Part shown: positions 32,441 to 40,820 of the stretch, piece after piece
How positions within the stretch are numbered: position 1 is the stretch's first letter
How the letters are laid out: each line of letters opens with the position of its first letter
IMG/VR virus record: IMGVR_UViG_3300033153_004456
Location: 1 to 43,660 of that record
Direction: 5' to 3' (one strand)
Length of the DNA stretch: 43,660 bases
From: a virus
The notes under the pieces: generated by a model
Database searches by the model: none
The model's input: only the letters and a program-made list of their open reading frames with translations
What the model was told of the DNA's origin: nothing
Position numbers and translations under genes: made by a program

Positions 32441-32495
32441 ATAAAAAACCCGATACCAACGAAGCAATTTTTTTGCTTTTATCGTCAATATCGGG
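32441..32495 (-). terminator. Rho-independent terminator upstream of the scaffold gene
   Basis: On the minus strand CCCGATA and TATCGGG form the stem base, an inner AGCAA/TTGCT hairpin lies within, and TTTTTTATTTT follows immediately. It separates the portal block from the scaffold-capsid block, so either it is leaky or the capsid genes have their own promoter. Confidence 0.75.
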
Positions 32496-32499
32496 CTTA

Positions 32500-32724
32500 A
32501 AGTATCCTGATCTCTCAGGGCTGTTTGTATCCGATTAAATTATTTATTAGAAATTATCCATTCTACCTCATTACATTCTTTACATACATTAAACTCAATC
32601 TTTTTATCTCTGTCTATTTTAATAATTCGTAATTATATTTGGTAATACAGGTTTGTTTTTACAAGCCATAAACATTTTTTAAACAACTCAATATCTTCAA
32701 TGCTTAATAGCTCTCCCTTTTTAT
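32500..32724 (-). other. Possible remnant of a small zinc-finger gene
   Basis: No intact gene is found. Minus-strand frames encode KGELLSIEDIELFKKC... up to a stop, then after one frame interruption IKIDRDKKIEFNVCKECNEVEWIISNK. The CKEC and composition suggest a decayed reading frame; alternatively it is noncoding. No start codon is found. Confidence 0.3.
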
Positions 32725-33174
32725 TTAGACATGGTCGCAAATTATCGTTGTCCCTTTAAATATAAAGTTTTCTTCCAATATATTTTTTCTCCAAAGACAA
32801 GATTCGCTTGTATAATTAACAAATTGTTGTTTTAGCTTGTTGTATTTATCTGGAGAATAATATATTTCGTCAGTACGAGTTTTGAGTATAATATCTCTTA
32901 AATCTTTAAGCTCGGTAAATTCTTTTTTGTTAATGTCTTTTCCTGGTAGCTCAGGTTTAACACCTTTTGTTCTCCAATGATTAAACCTGCCAACAATTTC
33001 ATGTAAAAACACATGAAACCTTGCAATAAGCCAAAATCTATAAAACTTATCATTTCCTTTTGAGAGAGAACAAATTTGACAATGAAATTTTATTTTACCA
33101 AAACCGCTCTCAAATTGGTACAAATAGCAATCGTTTATACTGTTTCGTCTATGCAACGCCACGTACAGCCTCAA
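32725..33174 (-). CDS. Hypothetical protein
   Basis: The open frame is 149 codons, but it begins with TTG inside the upstream gene and the true start is unclear. FHCQICSLSKG and a basic helical middle (FHVFLHEIVGRFNHWRTKG) look coding. No family recognised. It overlaps the previous gene by 26 bases, consistent with translational coupling. Confidence 0.45.
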   Translation of the reverse strand: MRLYVALHRRNSINDCYLYQFESGFGKIKFHCQICSLSKGNDKFYRFWLIARFHVFLHEIVGRFNHWRTKGVKPELPGKDINKKEFTELKDLRDIILKTRTDEIYYSPDKYNKLKQQFVNYTSESCLWRKNILEENFIFKGTTIICDHV

Positions 33175-33550
33175 ACTTATGTGTGTTTATATTCCAGACC
33201 TCAAAATCTTCCCAGTTAAAACCATAATTATCTTTAGCATGTTCTAACAATACGGTTATTGCGTTTTTAGCGCACATATCTCTTAATGTTTTATTTGAAG
33301 CATCTTTACCTTTAAGTTGATTTACTCCATAACAACCGTTGATTTTTGGCAAATCAAAAGGAGAAGTGGGTATAGGGTTTTTGTTGCCTTTTTTCCTAAA
33401 GCGCATATGGCAGATATATTGAACCATTCCATCATGAAAAGCTTTTGCCATTTCTTCAGAATAAAAAGGCAAAGAGCATAATACGTCTTTTTCAGTACGC
33501 CACTCTTGTTTGATATGGTTGTCAATTACTTTTTTACTTAATCCCATCAT
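33149..33550 (-). CDS. Hypothetical protein
   Basis: A 133-residue soluble protein (MMGLSKKVIDNHIKQEWRTEKDVLCS...) with no recognised motif. The ATG overlaps the preceding stop as TGATG. It is in an accessory cluster between the portal and scaffold genes. Confidence 0.6.
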   Translation of the reverse strand: MMGLSKKVIDNHIKQEWRTEKDVLCSLPFYSEEMAKAFHDGMVQYICHMRFRKKGNKNPIPTSPFDLPKINGCYGVNQLKGKDASNKTLRDMCAKNAITVLLEHAKDNYGFNWEDFEVWNINTHKFEAVRGVA

Positions 33551-33711
33551 ACATTCTCCGTTATAGATACTTTAGGCTTACCCCTCACGCTACCCTGGCC
33601 TATATCAACCTTAATTATAAACTGTCCAGTAGGCTTGGTGCTTAACCATTTCACAAACCATAGCGAATTTGCAAGATGTTTTTTTATGTCTGATAATAAA
33701 CTGTCAATCAT
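33547..33711 (-). CDS. Hypothetical small protein
   Basis: The protein has 54 residues (MIDSLLSDIKKHLANSLWFV...VKWLSTKPTGQF). Four bases separate its start from the preceding stop and its own stop overlaps the next start, so it is a member of the same tightly coupled group. No family. Confidence 0.6.
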   Translation of the reverse strand: MIDSLLSDIKKHLANSLWFVKWLSTKPTGQFIIKVDIGQGSVRGKPKVSITENV

Positions 33712-33715
33712 TTCA

Positions 33716-33994
33716 CTATCCAACTGGAATTAGACCTTTTTCTTTTATGTAGTTATTGTACTCGGTTCTTGTCGTTATCGGTCTTTCGCAATCAGGTTGA
33801 AGTGTTTTAACTGCTGATTTTAGCCAAGGAATATTACGCTCTCGGTCTAATTGCAAGCCACCATGCCCTATCATTATAACCTTTTTAGCCTGACTCCCAC
33901 AATCACAAAGAATTGATTTAGGGCAATCATCTATATGAAAAACCTCTTCCTTTATACTTCCGCAAGATAAACATTCAAAATTATAAAGTGGCAA
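33716..33994 (-). CDS. FmdB-like zinc-ribbon protein
   Basis: The protein has 92 residues. PLYNFECLSCGSIKEEV at the start and a later CDCG pair are the FmdB zinc-ribbon layout (P-x-Y-x-F/Y-x-C-x-x-C). The start is TTG at 33994, five bases after GGGGGAAG. It begins inside the last codons of the AP2 remnant. It could bind nucleic acid; actual role unknown. Confidence 0.7.
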   Translation of the reverse strand: MPLYNFECLSCGSIKEEVFHIDDCPKSILCDCGSQAKKVIMIGHGGLQLDRERNIPWLKSAVKTLQPDCERPITTRTEYNNYIKEKGLIPVG

Positions 33995-34160
33995 TATTCT
34001 TCCCCCAATATTTTTGTTCTGCTTGTTTACGAGCTTCTTTAGCTTTTTCTAAATCCATAAATAACCCAATGTAATTTTTATCGATAGTAACACACCATTT
34101 TTGGGTTCGTTTATGCCACGTTACTCCTGCAACGCCAGTTTTCGAGAATGACCCTATCCC
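33981..34160 (-). pseudogene. AP2-domain remnant of an HNH-type homing endonuclease
   Basis: Directly after the portal stop, in the same frame, an open stretch reads SKTGVAGVTWHKRTQKWC... then KAKEARKQAEQKYWG. That is the AP2 DNA-binding domain usually found at the C-terminus of phage HNH endonucleases. There is no start codon or HNH part. It is probably a fossil of an inserted endonuclease gene; readthrough of the portal stop would be the alternative. Confidence 0.6.
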
Positions 34161-36080
34161 CTATTGTTGTTCTTTGGGTACGCCCGGCCTTGCTGTTTTT
34201 TCACCAGTGGTTTTAGGATTGTTCTTATTTTGACCCGGTTGCATTAAAAATTGTTTCATTTGCATGGCTTGTTCTTCGGGTAAGCCGGCATCAATTAAAA
34301 TCTGTAGAGCAGCATCGAGTTCGGTTTCACCCATACGCTCAATAATCTCTTGCCATTTTGGGAAATTGACCGATTCAAGCAACGCTCTCCGGTCTATAGC
34401 TCTTAATTCAAACAATTTACCAGCTATTTCCTGAATTTGCAATGAAGTCCTTGGAGTTGATGAGCCGCTTTCTACTACATATGAAAATTCTCTACCTGCA
34501 TAATTAACACCGACAAATGGAACCATCTCATCAGCAACCTCTATAAGCTCCGTGCTTGTACCAAAATTCTGCCATAGTCCTATAGCCCAACGGCTCCTTT
34601 CCTCTGTGATTGACTCTATTGCAGACGTTTTGGCTTGCATGAGAACTTGGTTGCGTTCCTGTAATGCGACTATTGCAGAGGCAGCTACCACACCCCTTGG
34701 AGCTTCACCCCTATCGGCGGATTCAGTGGCATAAAGCCTATCAAAGAACCGTACAATTAAATCAAGCACCTGAAAGAATGTGGCTGGAAGGTTCGGTATC
34801 TGCATAAACTCAATACGAGCGGTCGGGGTTGATGGCATTAATACTAACCTACCACCTTTTGTTAAGCTTTCCTCTATCATTGCCCGTGTTATCCCGCAAT
34901 GCTGTTGAACTATTAGCGGTGGAGCCATGACATTAATAACATAATTAACAAGTTTAGTGAGTATTTTGTTGATTTTAATCAAAAGATCACCAACCTGTTC
35001 AGCGGCTGCAAATCCCCAAATTGAAATTAAATCTTTGTAAGAATTAGCCGTATAAACCGGAAGCCTGCCCCAAGGATATGTTTTTGATGCAAGTTCTACT
35101 GGAAGCGATGGGTTAATGTTCGGATTTGCACTATCGTCTAAAACAACACAACTGTCTGTTGACCCATCTTTTTTTGCCTTACATATGGTTATTTTGCGTA
35201 TTCCATCAGGATAGATTTGTTTTTTTGTTTTAATTATTTCAACCAGGGGATTATTGTTTTCATCAAGAATCGGTATATCGTCTTCGTCTAAAATAGGGAT
35301 TTCTTCAGTAACGATATGGGTTGAAGTGTCTCTTAACCATATTTCTTTTATAAGACATCTCTCTATTTTCTCATCAGCACCCTTTTGCCTGTCAGCAGAA
35401 ATCAGAGCATCATCATAATTGCCTATTCTCTGCTGCTGTTGAGTAGTTTTGTATTCTTCTCTCACAGCTCCTAATAGTTCATAGGCGTTCTCTGGGAGTA
35501 TGTCTTTAACGTTAAACTCCTTCTCAACTTTGCTGACAAAATCAAGATATGCAAAACAAATATAAGGGGCTTCTTCTGATATATTATCCCAATTCCCAGG
35601 TGCGGGGAAGAAGGCAAAAGGGTCTGTTGGCATTATGTCAGGTCTTGTCTTAACTTTGTCCCATAACGGCTTTTCAATTGTTATGCCGTAAACTTCCATT
35701 GTCCGTGCTGTAGCTTTGGTTTTGGTTTGCTGATTGGTCTGTTTCCACCACTTCTGAAGCTTCATCGAAAGGATGTCTTCAGCATCGTCTTCAAATCCAT
35801 CCAAATCAACGACTTCACCTTGGGGTTGCCGTGCCGTGATATTAGCTACAGTTCGTTCAATATTGGAAAAGTATAAATTTACAGGAGTGGATTGAGAATT
35901 TTTAATGTTGACTTGTTTTTTACCACGATAAAGGGAATAGTTTAAAAGAAAATCTTCATTCTTTTTTAATCGCTTTTTCTCTGCATCTGCAATATCAAAA
36001 AGATTTTCTGCGTATGATGCTACGTCTTTATGCCCGCGGGGAGGCGCTGTTTGTAGATCCCATTTATCATCAAGCATCAA
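34161..36080 (-). CDS. Portal protein
   Basis: The protein has 639 residues. A charged helical N-terminus, LYRGKKQVNIKNSQSTPVNLYFSNIERTVAN, and a central stem region with a long clip-like helix (ATESADRGEAPRGVVAASAIVAL) resemble P22-type portals. The last 60 residues are Gln/Pro-rich. Portal proteins form the dodecameric DNA channel. It follows the terminase block in the usual order. Confidence 0.8.
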   Translation of the reverse strand: MMLDDKWDLQTAPPRGHKDVASYAENLFDIADAEKKRLKKNEDFLLNYSLYRGKKQVNIKNSQSTPVNLYFSNIERTVANITARQPQGEVVDLDGFEDDAEDILSMKLQKWWKQTNQQTKTKATARTMEVYGITIEKPLWDKVKTRPDIMPTDPFAFFPAPGNWDNISEEAPYICFAYLDFVSKVEKEFNVKDILPENAYELLGAVREEYKTTQQQQRIGNYDDALISADRQKGADEKIERCLIKEIWLRDTSTHIVTEEIPILDEDDIPILDENNNPLVEIIKTKKQIYPDGIRKITICKAKKDGSTDSCVVLDDSANPNINPSLPVELASKTYPWGRLPVYTANSYKDLISIWGFAAAEQVGDLLIKINKILTKLVNYVINVMAPPLIVQQHCGITRAMIEESLTKGGRLVLMPSTPTARIEFMQIPNLPATFFQVLDLIVRFFDRLYATESADRGEAPRGVVAASAIVALQERNQVLMQAKTSAIESITEERSRWAIGLWQNFGTSTELIEVADEMVPFVGVNYAGREFSYVVESGSSTPRTSLQIQEIAGKLFELRAIDRRALLESVNFPKWQEIIERMGETELDAALQILIDAGLPEEQAMQMKQFLMQPGQNKNNPKTTGEKTARPGVPKEQQ

Positions 36081-36259
36081 TCAAATCTCCTAAACATTCT
36101 ATTTACTCTTTCTAAACCTTGTTTAATTGGCCTTGGGTGTTCAGTATAATATTTTACCAACAGCTCTTCTGCCGATAAACCCTGATGCTTCTCATTTAAT
36201 GTGCGAGCACGGTTAAATTGTTGTTTATGTTTAAATAAATATTCTTTGCTTTTTCTCAT
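36077..36259 (-). CDS. Hypothetical small basic protein
   Basis: A 60-residue basic helical protein (MRKSKEYLFKHKQQFNRART...), following GGATAAG and overlapping the portal start by four bases. The coupling suggests it is co-translated with the portal. No recognised family. Confidence 0.6.
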   Translation of the reverse strand: MRKSKEYLFKHKQQFNRARTLNEKHQGLSAEELLVKYYTEHPRPIKQGLERVNRMFRRFD

Positions 36260-36400
36260 CGGCTTATCCTATAGCTCACATCGGTTTTTTCGTAACTATC
36301 TGTATTTATTCATTCCATGACCACCTGGTCATTTTCTATCCAAAAAAAGGACATCTTTCCTTGCATCCCTACCTTAATCTATATAGGGACTCCGGTACCG
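36260..36400. other. Intergenic region with a 16-base palindrome
   Basis: No gene is seen. ATGACCA-CC-TGGTCAT (36317-36332) is a perfect palindrome with a two-base spacer, and a second near copy ATGACCA-GG-TGGTCAC lies at 36672-36687. They could be paired regulator-binding sites or hairpins in RNA. Confidence 0.4.
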
Positions 36401-36757
36401 TTAAAAACCCAGAGGGAAAAAACAAATTGCCTTATCGGGCGACTCGTATTGTGAGCCTAAACACCTTGCTTTGGTCGTTTCGGTTTCGCCAAAAACCGGA
36501 CCATCCTTGTAAGAATAGTTCCTTTGGATGCAATAATTAGAATCCCGTTTATCCCTCTTATCGTCAAAGGGAGTCCGTCCTTTTAGGTTAATTACTCTAA
36601 CCTGAGACCGGTCATTGTTTTTTTTCGTTCGCTCTACCTCACAGCAGTGCATCAGCCCGTAATCTTTCCGAATGACCAGGTGGTCACTTTTGGCTGCACC
36701 AGGATAGCGCTGATAGAACTGGTGCTCTTTCGAGTTTGGTTTTTTTGATGTTTTCAT
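36401..36757 (-). CDS. Uncertain hypothetical protein
   Basis: A 118-residue basic ORF (MKTSKKPNSKEHQFYQRYPGA...), with two charged repeats and no family. The ribosome binding site is weak, and it contains one of the palindromes and another hairpin (AGGTTA/TAACCT at 36585-36603). It may be real, or the region may be noncoding structured RNA. Confidence 0.35.
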   Translation of the reverse strand: MKTSKKPNSKEHQFYQRYPGAAKSDHLVIRKDYGLMHCCEVERTKKNNDRSQVRVINLKGRTPFDDKRDKRDSNYCIQRNYSYKDGPVFGETETTKARCLGSQYESPDKAICFFPLGF

Positions 36758-36819
36758 TAATATAGTACTCTTTTTTACTCTCTACACTATATATTATGTC
36801 CGTGTCAATTATTTTCTCC

Positions 36820-37227
36820 TTACCTTTTATGCATCCTCATATGGCTACCCAGTCCAAACTTAGATTTGCATATCTTGCCACATTCAGGGCATGGAAAACC
36901 GGCAGGAATTTTCTCTACATCGGATTGTGTGGCTTTGATTTTTTCCTGATTAATCTCAGCTTGTGTCTTAACTTTTTCCGGTTCTGGTACGATCGTCAAT
37001 CTACCACTTGGAGCTAATGCAGCAGCGCAAGCCGGACAGTTCATCATTGAGGCCATGGTGCTATACATACACCGGCCTCCGTCATCAAAACAATCCCATC
37101 CGCGAGACTTCCAAGGATCTAACAAACTAACCATAGCTCCGTTTGGCCGCACGTCAGGATTGTAGTTTGCAGTTGTCTTGTGCATGACACGCTTACAACC
37201 GGGGCATTGAACTCTTAAGTTTTCCAT
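36820..37227 (-). CDS. Zinc-finger protein with a C2H2 C-terminus
   Basis: The protein has 135 residues. CPGC near residue 8, CPAC near residue 64 and a C-terminal CPECGKICKSKFGLGSHMRMH (about 113-133). The last is a C-x2-C-x12-H-x3-H finger of the eukaryotic C2H2 type, rare in phages. A DNA-binding role is likely; the target is unknown. Next to the terminase block. Confidence 0.65.
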   Translation of the reverse strand: MENLRVQCPGCKRVMHKTTANYNPDVRPNGAMVSLLDPWKSRGWDCFDDGGRCMYSTMASMMNCPACAAALAPSGRLTIVPEPEKVKTQAEINQEKIKATQSDVEKIPAGFPCPECGKICKSKFGLGSHMRMHKR

Positions 37228-37488
37228 TTACACTCCTAAGCTTCTCAAAAAATCATTAGTTCGTTCCAACACTTTCTTTTCATCTTCTCCGGGTTCATCT
37301 GGGAATTCAGGCTCGTCAAGGCCGTCGCTAATAGTAAACGCATCACCCTTAGGAGACCTACCTATAAAACTTTCGTTCGGTACAGCCGACTGGCCTTTAA
37401 ACATCACCCAACTACCTAAAAAAACACCGAGCATGGTAATAAAGGAACCGCTTGCGAATATGATTATGATTGTCCAGAAATCTTTCAT
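37228..37488 (-). CDS. Small membrane protein
   Basis: The protein has 86 residues: an N-terminal transmembrane helix (about 5-29, IIIIFASGSFITMLGVFLGS), then an acidic Pro/Glu-rich tail. The start overlaps the upstream stop as ATGA and the stop abuts the next start. No family; an inner-membrane regulator or exclusion protein is conceivable. Confidence 0.55.
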   Translation of the reverse strand: MKDFWTIIIIFASGSFITMLGVFLGSWVMFKGQSAVPNESFIGRSPKGDAFTISDGLDEPEFPDEPGEDEKKVLERTNDFLRSLGV

Positions 37489-38228
37489 GCCGCCCTCGAA
37501 TCTTCATTTACTGTAAACATAGTTTTTTCAGACTGTTTCATCCACATACATCTATTTAAAAGCGAATGAACCAACCCACCTATTGCCATAACCGCAGGGT
37601 CGTCCGATCTAAATTCTCTTAGCCTGTTTCTCAATATATCGTTCCCGCCGAAATAGAATCTAATTTTCCCAGGAAGCAAACTCGCTCTTAAACTCCTAAC
37701 ATACTGGTCAAATACAGAAGGTGTGTAAAAATCATCCGGCGGACTCACAAGTAAAGCGTGATTTCCATTATTATACTTGCGTAATAGTCTTTCATTATAA
37801 AGTGCTAAGGACGTTAAAAACCTCTCCGCATCTCCCAGCCAAACTCTTAATAAATCGGGTTGGCATCCGTATCCATACTTTTCTCGCATTTCGAGACAAC
37901 TGTCTAATAACGTTAGAATATCCGCCGATTGTGCCTCTGCCAATAGTTGAAATACAGCGTTTGTTGGGTCGGTGTGTTCTTTTGAGTCATCCGGCCTGAC
38001 TACTCCAACAATTGCTGCATATCCTGGGAGTCCATGATCTTTATCGGTTACTTCTGTCGGCCATCCTATACAGGCAAATATATTATAATATAACTGGCCG
38101 GTTTCGGTGTTTTCAAACCAGTAGGGGTTCTCAATTAATGGCTGATTGGTAACGATAGCTTCGTCTCTGCGGGCCTGGTATAATTCCCAAGCATGTTTAT
38201 GAGTTATGAGTTTAATTATTGGTTTCAT
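37485..38228 (-). CDS. Hypothetical terminase-region protein
   Basis: A 247-residue soluble protein (MKPIIKLITHKHAWELYQARRDEA...) with no recognised motif. It overlaps both neighbours by four bases, so it belongs to the terminase-to-portal operon. Trp and Cys are dispersed; no signal peptide. Confidence 0.65.
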   Translation of the reverse strand: MKPIIKLITHKHAWELYQARRDEAIVTNQPLIENPYWFENTETGQLYYNIFACIGWPTEVTDKDHGLPGYAAIVGVVRPDDSKEHTDPTNAVFQLLAEAQSADILTLLDSCLEMREKYGYGCQPDLLRVWLGDAERFLTSLALYNERLLRKYNNGNHALLVSPPDDFYTPSVFDQYVRSLRASLLPGKIRFYFGGNDILRNRLREFRSDDPAVMAIGGLVHSLLNRCMWMKQSEKTMFTVNEDSRAA

Positions 38229-38629
38229 GTTTTAGGTGCGAGCGTTGTATTTAATAGTGGATTAATTAAAGTGTGTTTTCGGTCTTTCTTGGCTTCTTTT
38301 ATTCCATTAATTATTCTTTTTCTAATTCGCTTGATGTCTGTTTTAATGTTTTCCCTGAATCTTTCTGAAAAGTCCATCCAGTTTTTATTCCTTCGGATAA
38401 ATCCCTCCTCAGATAAATCATAATCCGGCGAATATATGTCATTAAAACTTAAAGGAACGCTAACTTTAGGAACGGTAGTTTTTGGAACGCTAACTCGACC
38501 CTTATCGTTCTCAGGAACGGTAATGTCCTTTTTTAAGAACGCTAACTTCCTACATTTGGTTGAACAATATTTAGCCGTGTCCCTTTTTGCTTCAAACTCT
38601 TTATTGCATTGCTCACAATTTTTTATCAT
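38225..38629 (-). CDS. Zinc-finger accessory protein
   Basis: The protein has 134 residues. CEQCNKEFEAKRDTAKYCSTKC near the start is a C-x2-C-x-x-C-x3-C finger like those of HNH-associated and phage regulatory proteins. A Val/Pro-rich linker with VPK repeats and a basic helical end follow. The start at 38629 follows GGGGGATAAG; earlier in-frame codons fall inside the terminase gene. Confidence 0.6.
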   Translation of the reverse strand: MIKNCEQCNKEFEAKRDTAKYCSTKCRKLAFLKKDITVPENDKGRVSVPKTTVPKVSVPLSFNDIYSPDYDLSEEGFIRRNKNWMDFSERFRENIKTDIKRIRKRIINGIKEAKKDRKHTLINPLLNTTLAPKT

Positions 38630-38630
38630 C

Positions 38631-40820
38631 TTATCCCCCTGGAAAATCCTGATATACACAATTATCAAAGAAATTTGGCTCTCTAATCACGCCTACAAGA
38701 GCGTATCTTATAGCGTCGCAATTATGAACCAAAATTCCATTTGCAAAAAATTCATGAGAATCTTCCACTGTTAGATCGTAAACGTGGTCTGCGGTTCCTA
38801 CTGGCAACACGCTGTGAACACGACTTTGAACAATATTTGGCTTTTTTATATTTGTTCGAGGTAAAGAGCTTCCCACACAACACGCATTCTCTTTTGACAT
38901 CATCAATGCCAGATAATCTCCTCCATGCAGATTTACATTTGTTTGAACAGAATTTGTCTCTGTTGCCAATTTGTTTTGGTAGAAACATACAGCCGCATTG
39001 CTTACATTCTTTCTCGATTGGAATAAAGTTTTTATATGTGAGAGCCCCGATTTCTCTATGTTTTTCAATACCTTCAGGGCTTGCATGCCATTTTTTAGTA
39101 AGGTGTCTAATTTTATCAAGATGGATTTTATTCTCGATTTTTTGTTTTTCGGTTCGCTTGTGTTTGCTGTAATGTTCGACTGGAGAAAGACAGGAAAGGT
39201 TTGAAACATTATTGTTTGATGTATCGCCGTCTTTATGGTGGATATGATATCCTTTAGGAATATCTCCATTATAATCTTGCCATACTTGTCTATGTAGTGC
39301 GACAGGGACTTTATTAACTTTGTTTTCCATTCTGTAAAAATATAACTTAAATGTTCTATTACGACTGGCCGGATACCTTCTATACGTGTTCCCGTTGTAT
39401 TTAATTGTTTCGACCATGACCTATCCTCCGTTAGTGTTAATGATAGGTCACCATAACGCAAAGCATCGGCAAAAGTAAAGCCTTTTTTTTCTAAAAAAAT
39501 TTTATGATCTGGCGTACAAACAATTGTTTTTTTACCTATTTTTACTTTTACAATTGGTCTATTGTGTCCAGTTGCACCTGAAAATAAAACTTTTTTATAT
39601 CCATCCCTAGTTAAAACGAGATCGCCTGTTTTAATGTTTTCTATTGGAATATCTCCGTTGATTGTTGCAACCATTGTTCCCGCAATCAAACAACAGTCGT
39701 CCCACTTCTTCTCAATCAATGGTAGCACATCCTCTGTCTGCTGATCAACCTTGTAACTATATAACCTAAAATCCGTTGCTGTATGCTCACATCTCTCATG
39801 TATCACAATACGTTGGAATCCCTTTATTATGGCAATTCCATCCTCAACCGACCCGCCCCATTTGGGTGCTGCCTCTACATTATAACCCCTACGCCTTAAA
39901 TGACTAATGGTTTCAGGTCTTGCATTATCTGCCATTATCGGCCACTTGTCGGCCCCTGGAACAACGCCTATAAATTCCGGCATATCATCTAACTCAACCC
40001 CTATCCCGTATGCCTCATAATCAATATAGAGAGTTTTATTATTAATCCAGCATCTTATAAGCGCCGTTGGTGATTGAGAAAAACCAAAATCCAATCCGTA
40101 ATACAATCGTGTGTTTGGTGGTGGCTCGTCAAATGTTTCAACTGAAAACCTACCCCTGAATATCTGTGCGTCGCTGATCTGCCTACAAAACCCCTCCCAT
40201 ACGTGTTGGTATGCTTCTGGGTCTATTGACAGCATATAACGCCTCTCAGCGTCTAATACATCAGGAAAATAGGGATTGTCCTGCCATCCAACCTTTTCTA
40301 TTACACTATTAGGCGGAGTATTAATCACAAACCGCTGATATGTCGGGTCTGTGTCCATCTCAGGATTGAACGATATCCAGATTTCAGAGGCTTCTTTTCG
40401 TATAGTTGGAATGAGGATTCTCCAACTATTCTGCGATATTACCTGCGCTTCCTCAACCCATACAATATCGATGCCCTCCGTTGATTTTATCTCCTGTATT
40501 GAGTGCCTTAACCCTTTGAAAAAGAACTGAGCGCCCGCCGTACTTGTGATCGACGTGCGTGTTATATCAAACCATTGAGATAAACCTAATGCCTGTATTT
40601 GATCTGATATTAATCTGTGTACTGAGTCTGCTATTGATGATTGAAATTCTCTTGTGCATAATATCCGTAATGGCTCTGTGTACGCCCGTGATATTAACGC
40701 TGTAGCTATCGTCCAGCTTTTAGCACCGCCTCTCCCACCATAGTATATTTTATATCTTGCAGGTTTAAACAACCCTTTAAACTTAGGCGGTAGTTTAATC
40801 TCAATTTCATTCTGTTTCAA
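38631..40820 (-). CDS. terL: Terminase large subunit, interrupted by an intein
   Basis: The open frame is 729 codons. The ATPase motor has the P-loop GGRGGAKS (28-35) and Walker B GIDIVWVEEAQ (116-126). The nuclease domain starts at YYGLDFGF, with its C-terminal catalytic region (CDAIRYAL) reached only after an intein of 324 residues (C377 to N700). The spliced protein would be 405 residues, a small but complete terminase. The start overlaps the terminase small-subunit gene by 14 bases. It translocates DNA into the prohead and cuts concatemers. Confidence 0.9.
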   Translation of the reverse strand: MKQNEIEIKLPPKFKGLFKPARYKIYYGGRGGAKSWTIATALISRAYTEPLRILCTREFQSSIADSVHRLISDQIQALGLSQWFDITRTSITSTAGAQFFFKGLRHSIQEIKSTEGIDIVWVEEAQVISQNSWRILIPTIRKEASEIWISFNPEMDTDPTYQRFVINTPPNSVIEKVGWQDNPYFPDVLDAERRYMLSIDPEAYQHVWEGFCRQISDAQIFRGRFSVETFDEPPPNTRLYYGLDFGFSQSPTALIRCWINNKTLYIDYEAYGIGVELDDMPEFIGVVPGADKWPIMADNARPETISHLRRRGYNVEAAPKWGGSVEDGIAIIKGFQRIVIHERCEHTATDFRLYSYKVDQQTEDVLPLIEKKWDDCCLIAGTMVATINGDIPIENIKTGDLVLTRDGYKKVLFSGATGHNRPIVKVKIGKKTIVCTPDHKIFLEKKGFTFADALRYGDLSLTLTEDRSWSKQLNTTGTRIEGIRPVVIEHLSYIFTEWKTKLIKSLSHYIDKYGKIIMEIFLKDIISTIKTAIHQTIMFQTFPVFLQSNITANTSEPKNKKSRIKSILIKLDTLLKNGMQALKVLKNIEKSGLSHIKTLFQSRKNVSNAAVCFYQNKLATETNSVQTNVNLHGGDYLALMMSKENACCVGSSLPRTNIKKPNIVQSRVHSVLPVGTADHVYDLTVEDSHEFFANGILVHNCDAIRYALVGVIREPNFFDNCVYQDFPGG
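38721..39692 (-). mobile_element. Intein in the terminase nuclease domain
   Basis: It starts CLIAGTMVAT (block A, Cys1) with TPDH (block B, T-x-x-H) about 66 residues in. It ends with VYDLTVEDSHEFFANGILVHN followed by Cys+1, the full set of splicing blocks F and G. It is placed beside the catalytic Asp of the nuclease (CDAIRY), a typical highly conserved insertion point. The middle of the frame has no endonuclease of its own: about 200 residues there are read from DNA that encodes an HNH gene in another frame. Confidence 0.88.
38752..39417 (-). CDS. HNH homing endonuclease, overprinted within the intein
   Basis: The protein has 221 residues. LHRQVWQDYNGDIPKGYHIHHKDGD, NNNVSNL and EHYSKH are the conserved blocks of a freestanding HNH endonuclease (HIHH 58-61). 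Two zinc fingers follow (C138/C141/C157/C161 and C178/C181/C196/C200). GGAGG seven bases before the ATG gives a strong independent ribosome binding site. It lies in a different frame from terminase and ends in the DNA of splicing block F. It presumably cuts intein-free terminase genes to spread the intein. Confidence 0.85.
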   Translation of the reverse strand: MVETIKYNGNTYRRYPASRNRTFKLYFYRMENKVNKVPVALHRQVWQDYNGDIPKGYHIHHKDGDTSNNNVSNLSCLSPVEHYSKHKRTEKQKIENKIHLDKIRHLTKKWHASPEGIEKHREIGALTYKNFIPIEKECKQCGCMFLPKQIGNRDKFCSNKCKSAWRRLSGIDDVKRECVLCGKLFTSNKYKKAKYCSKSCSQRVASRNRRPRLRSNSGRFS

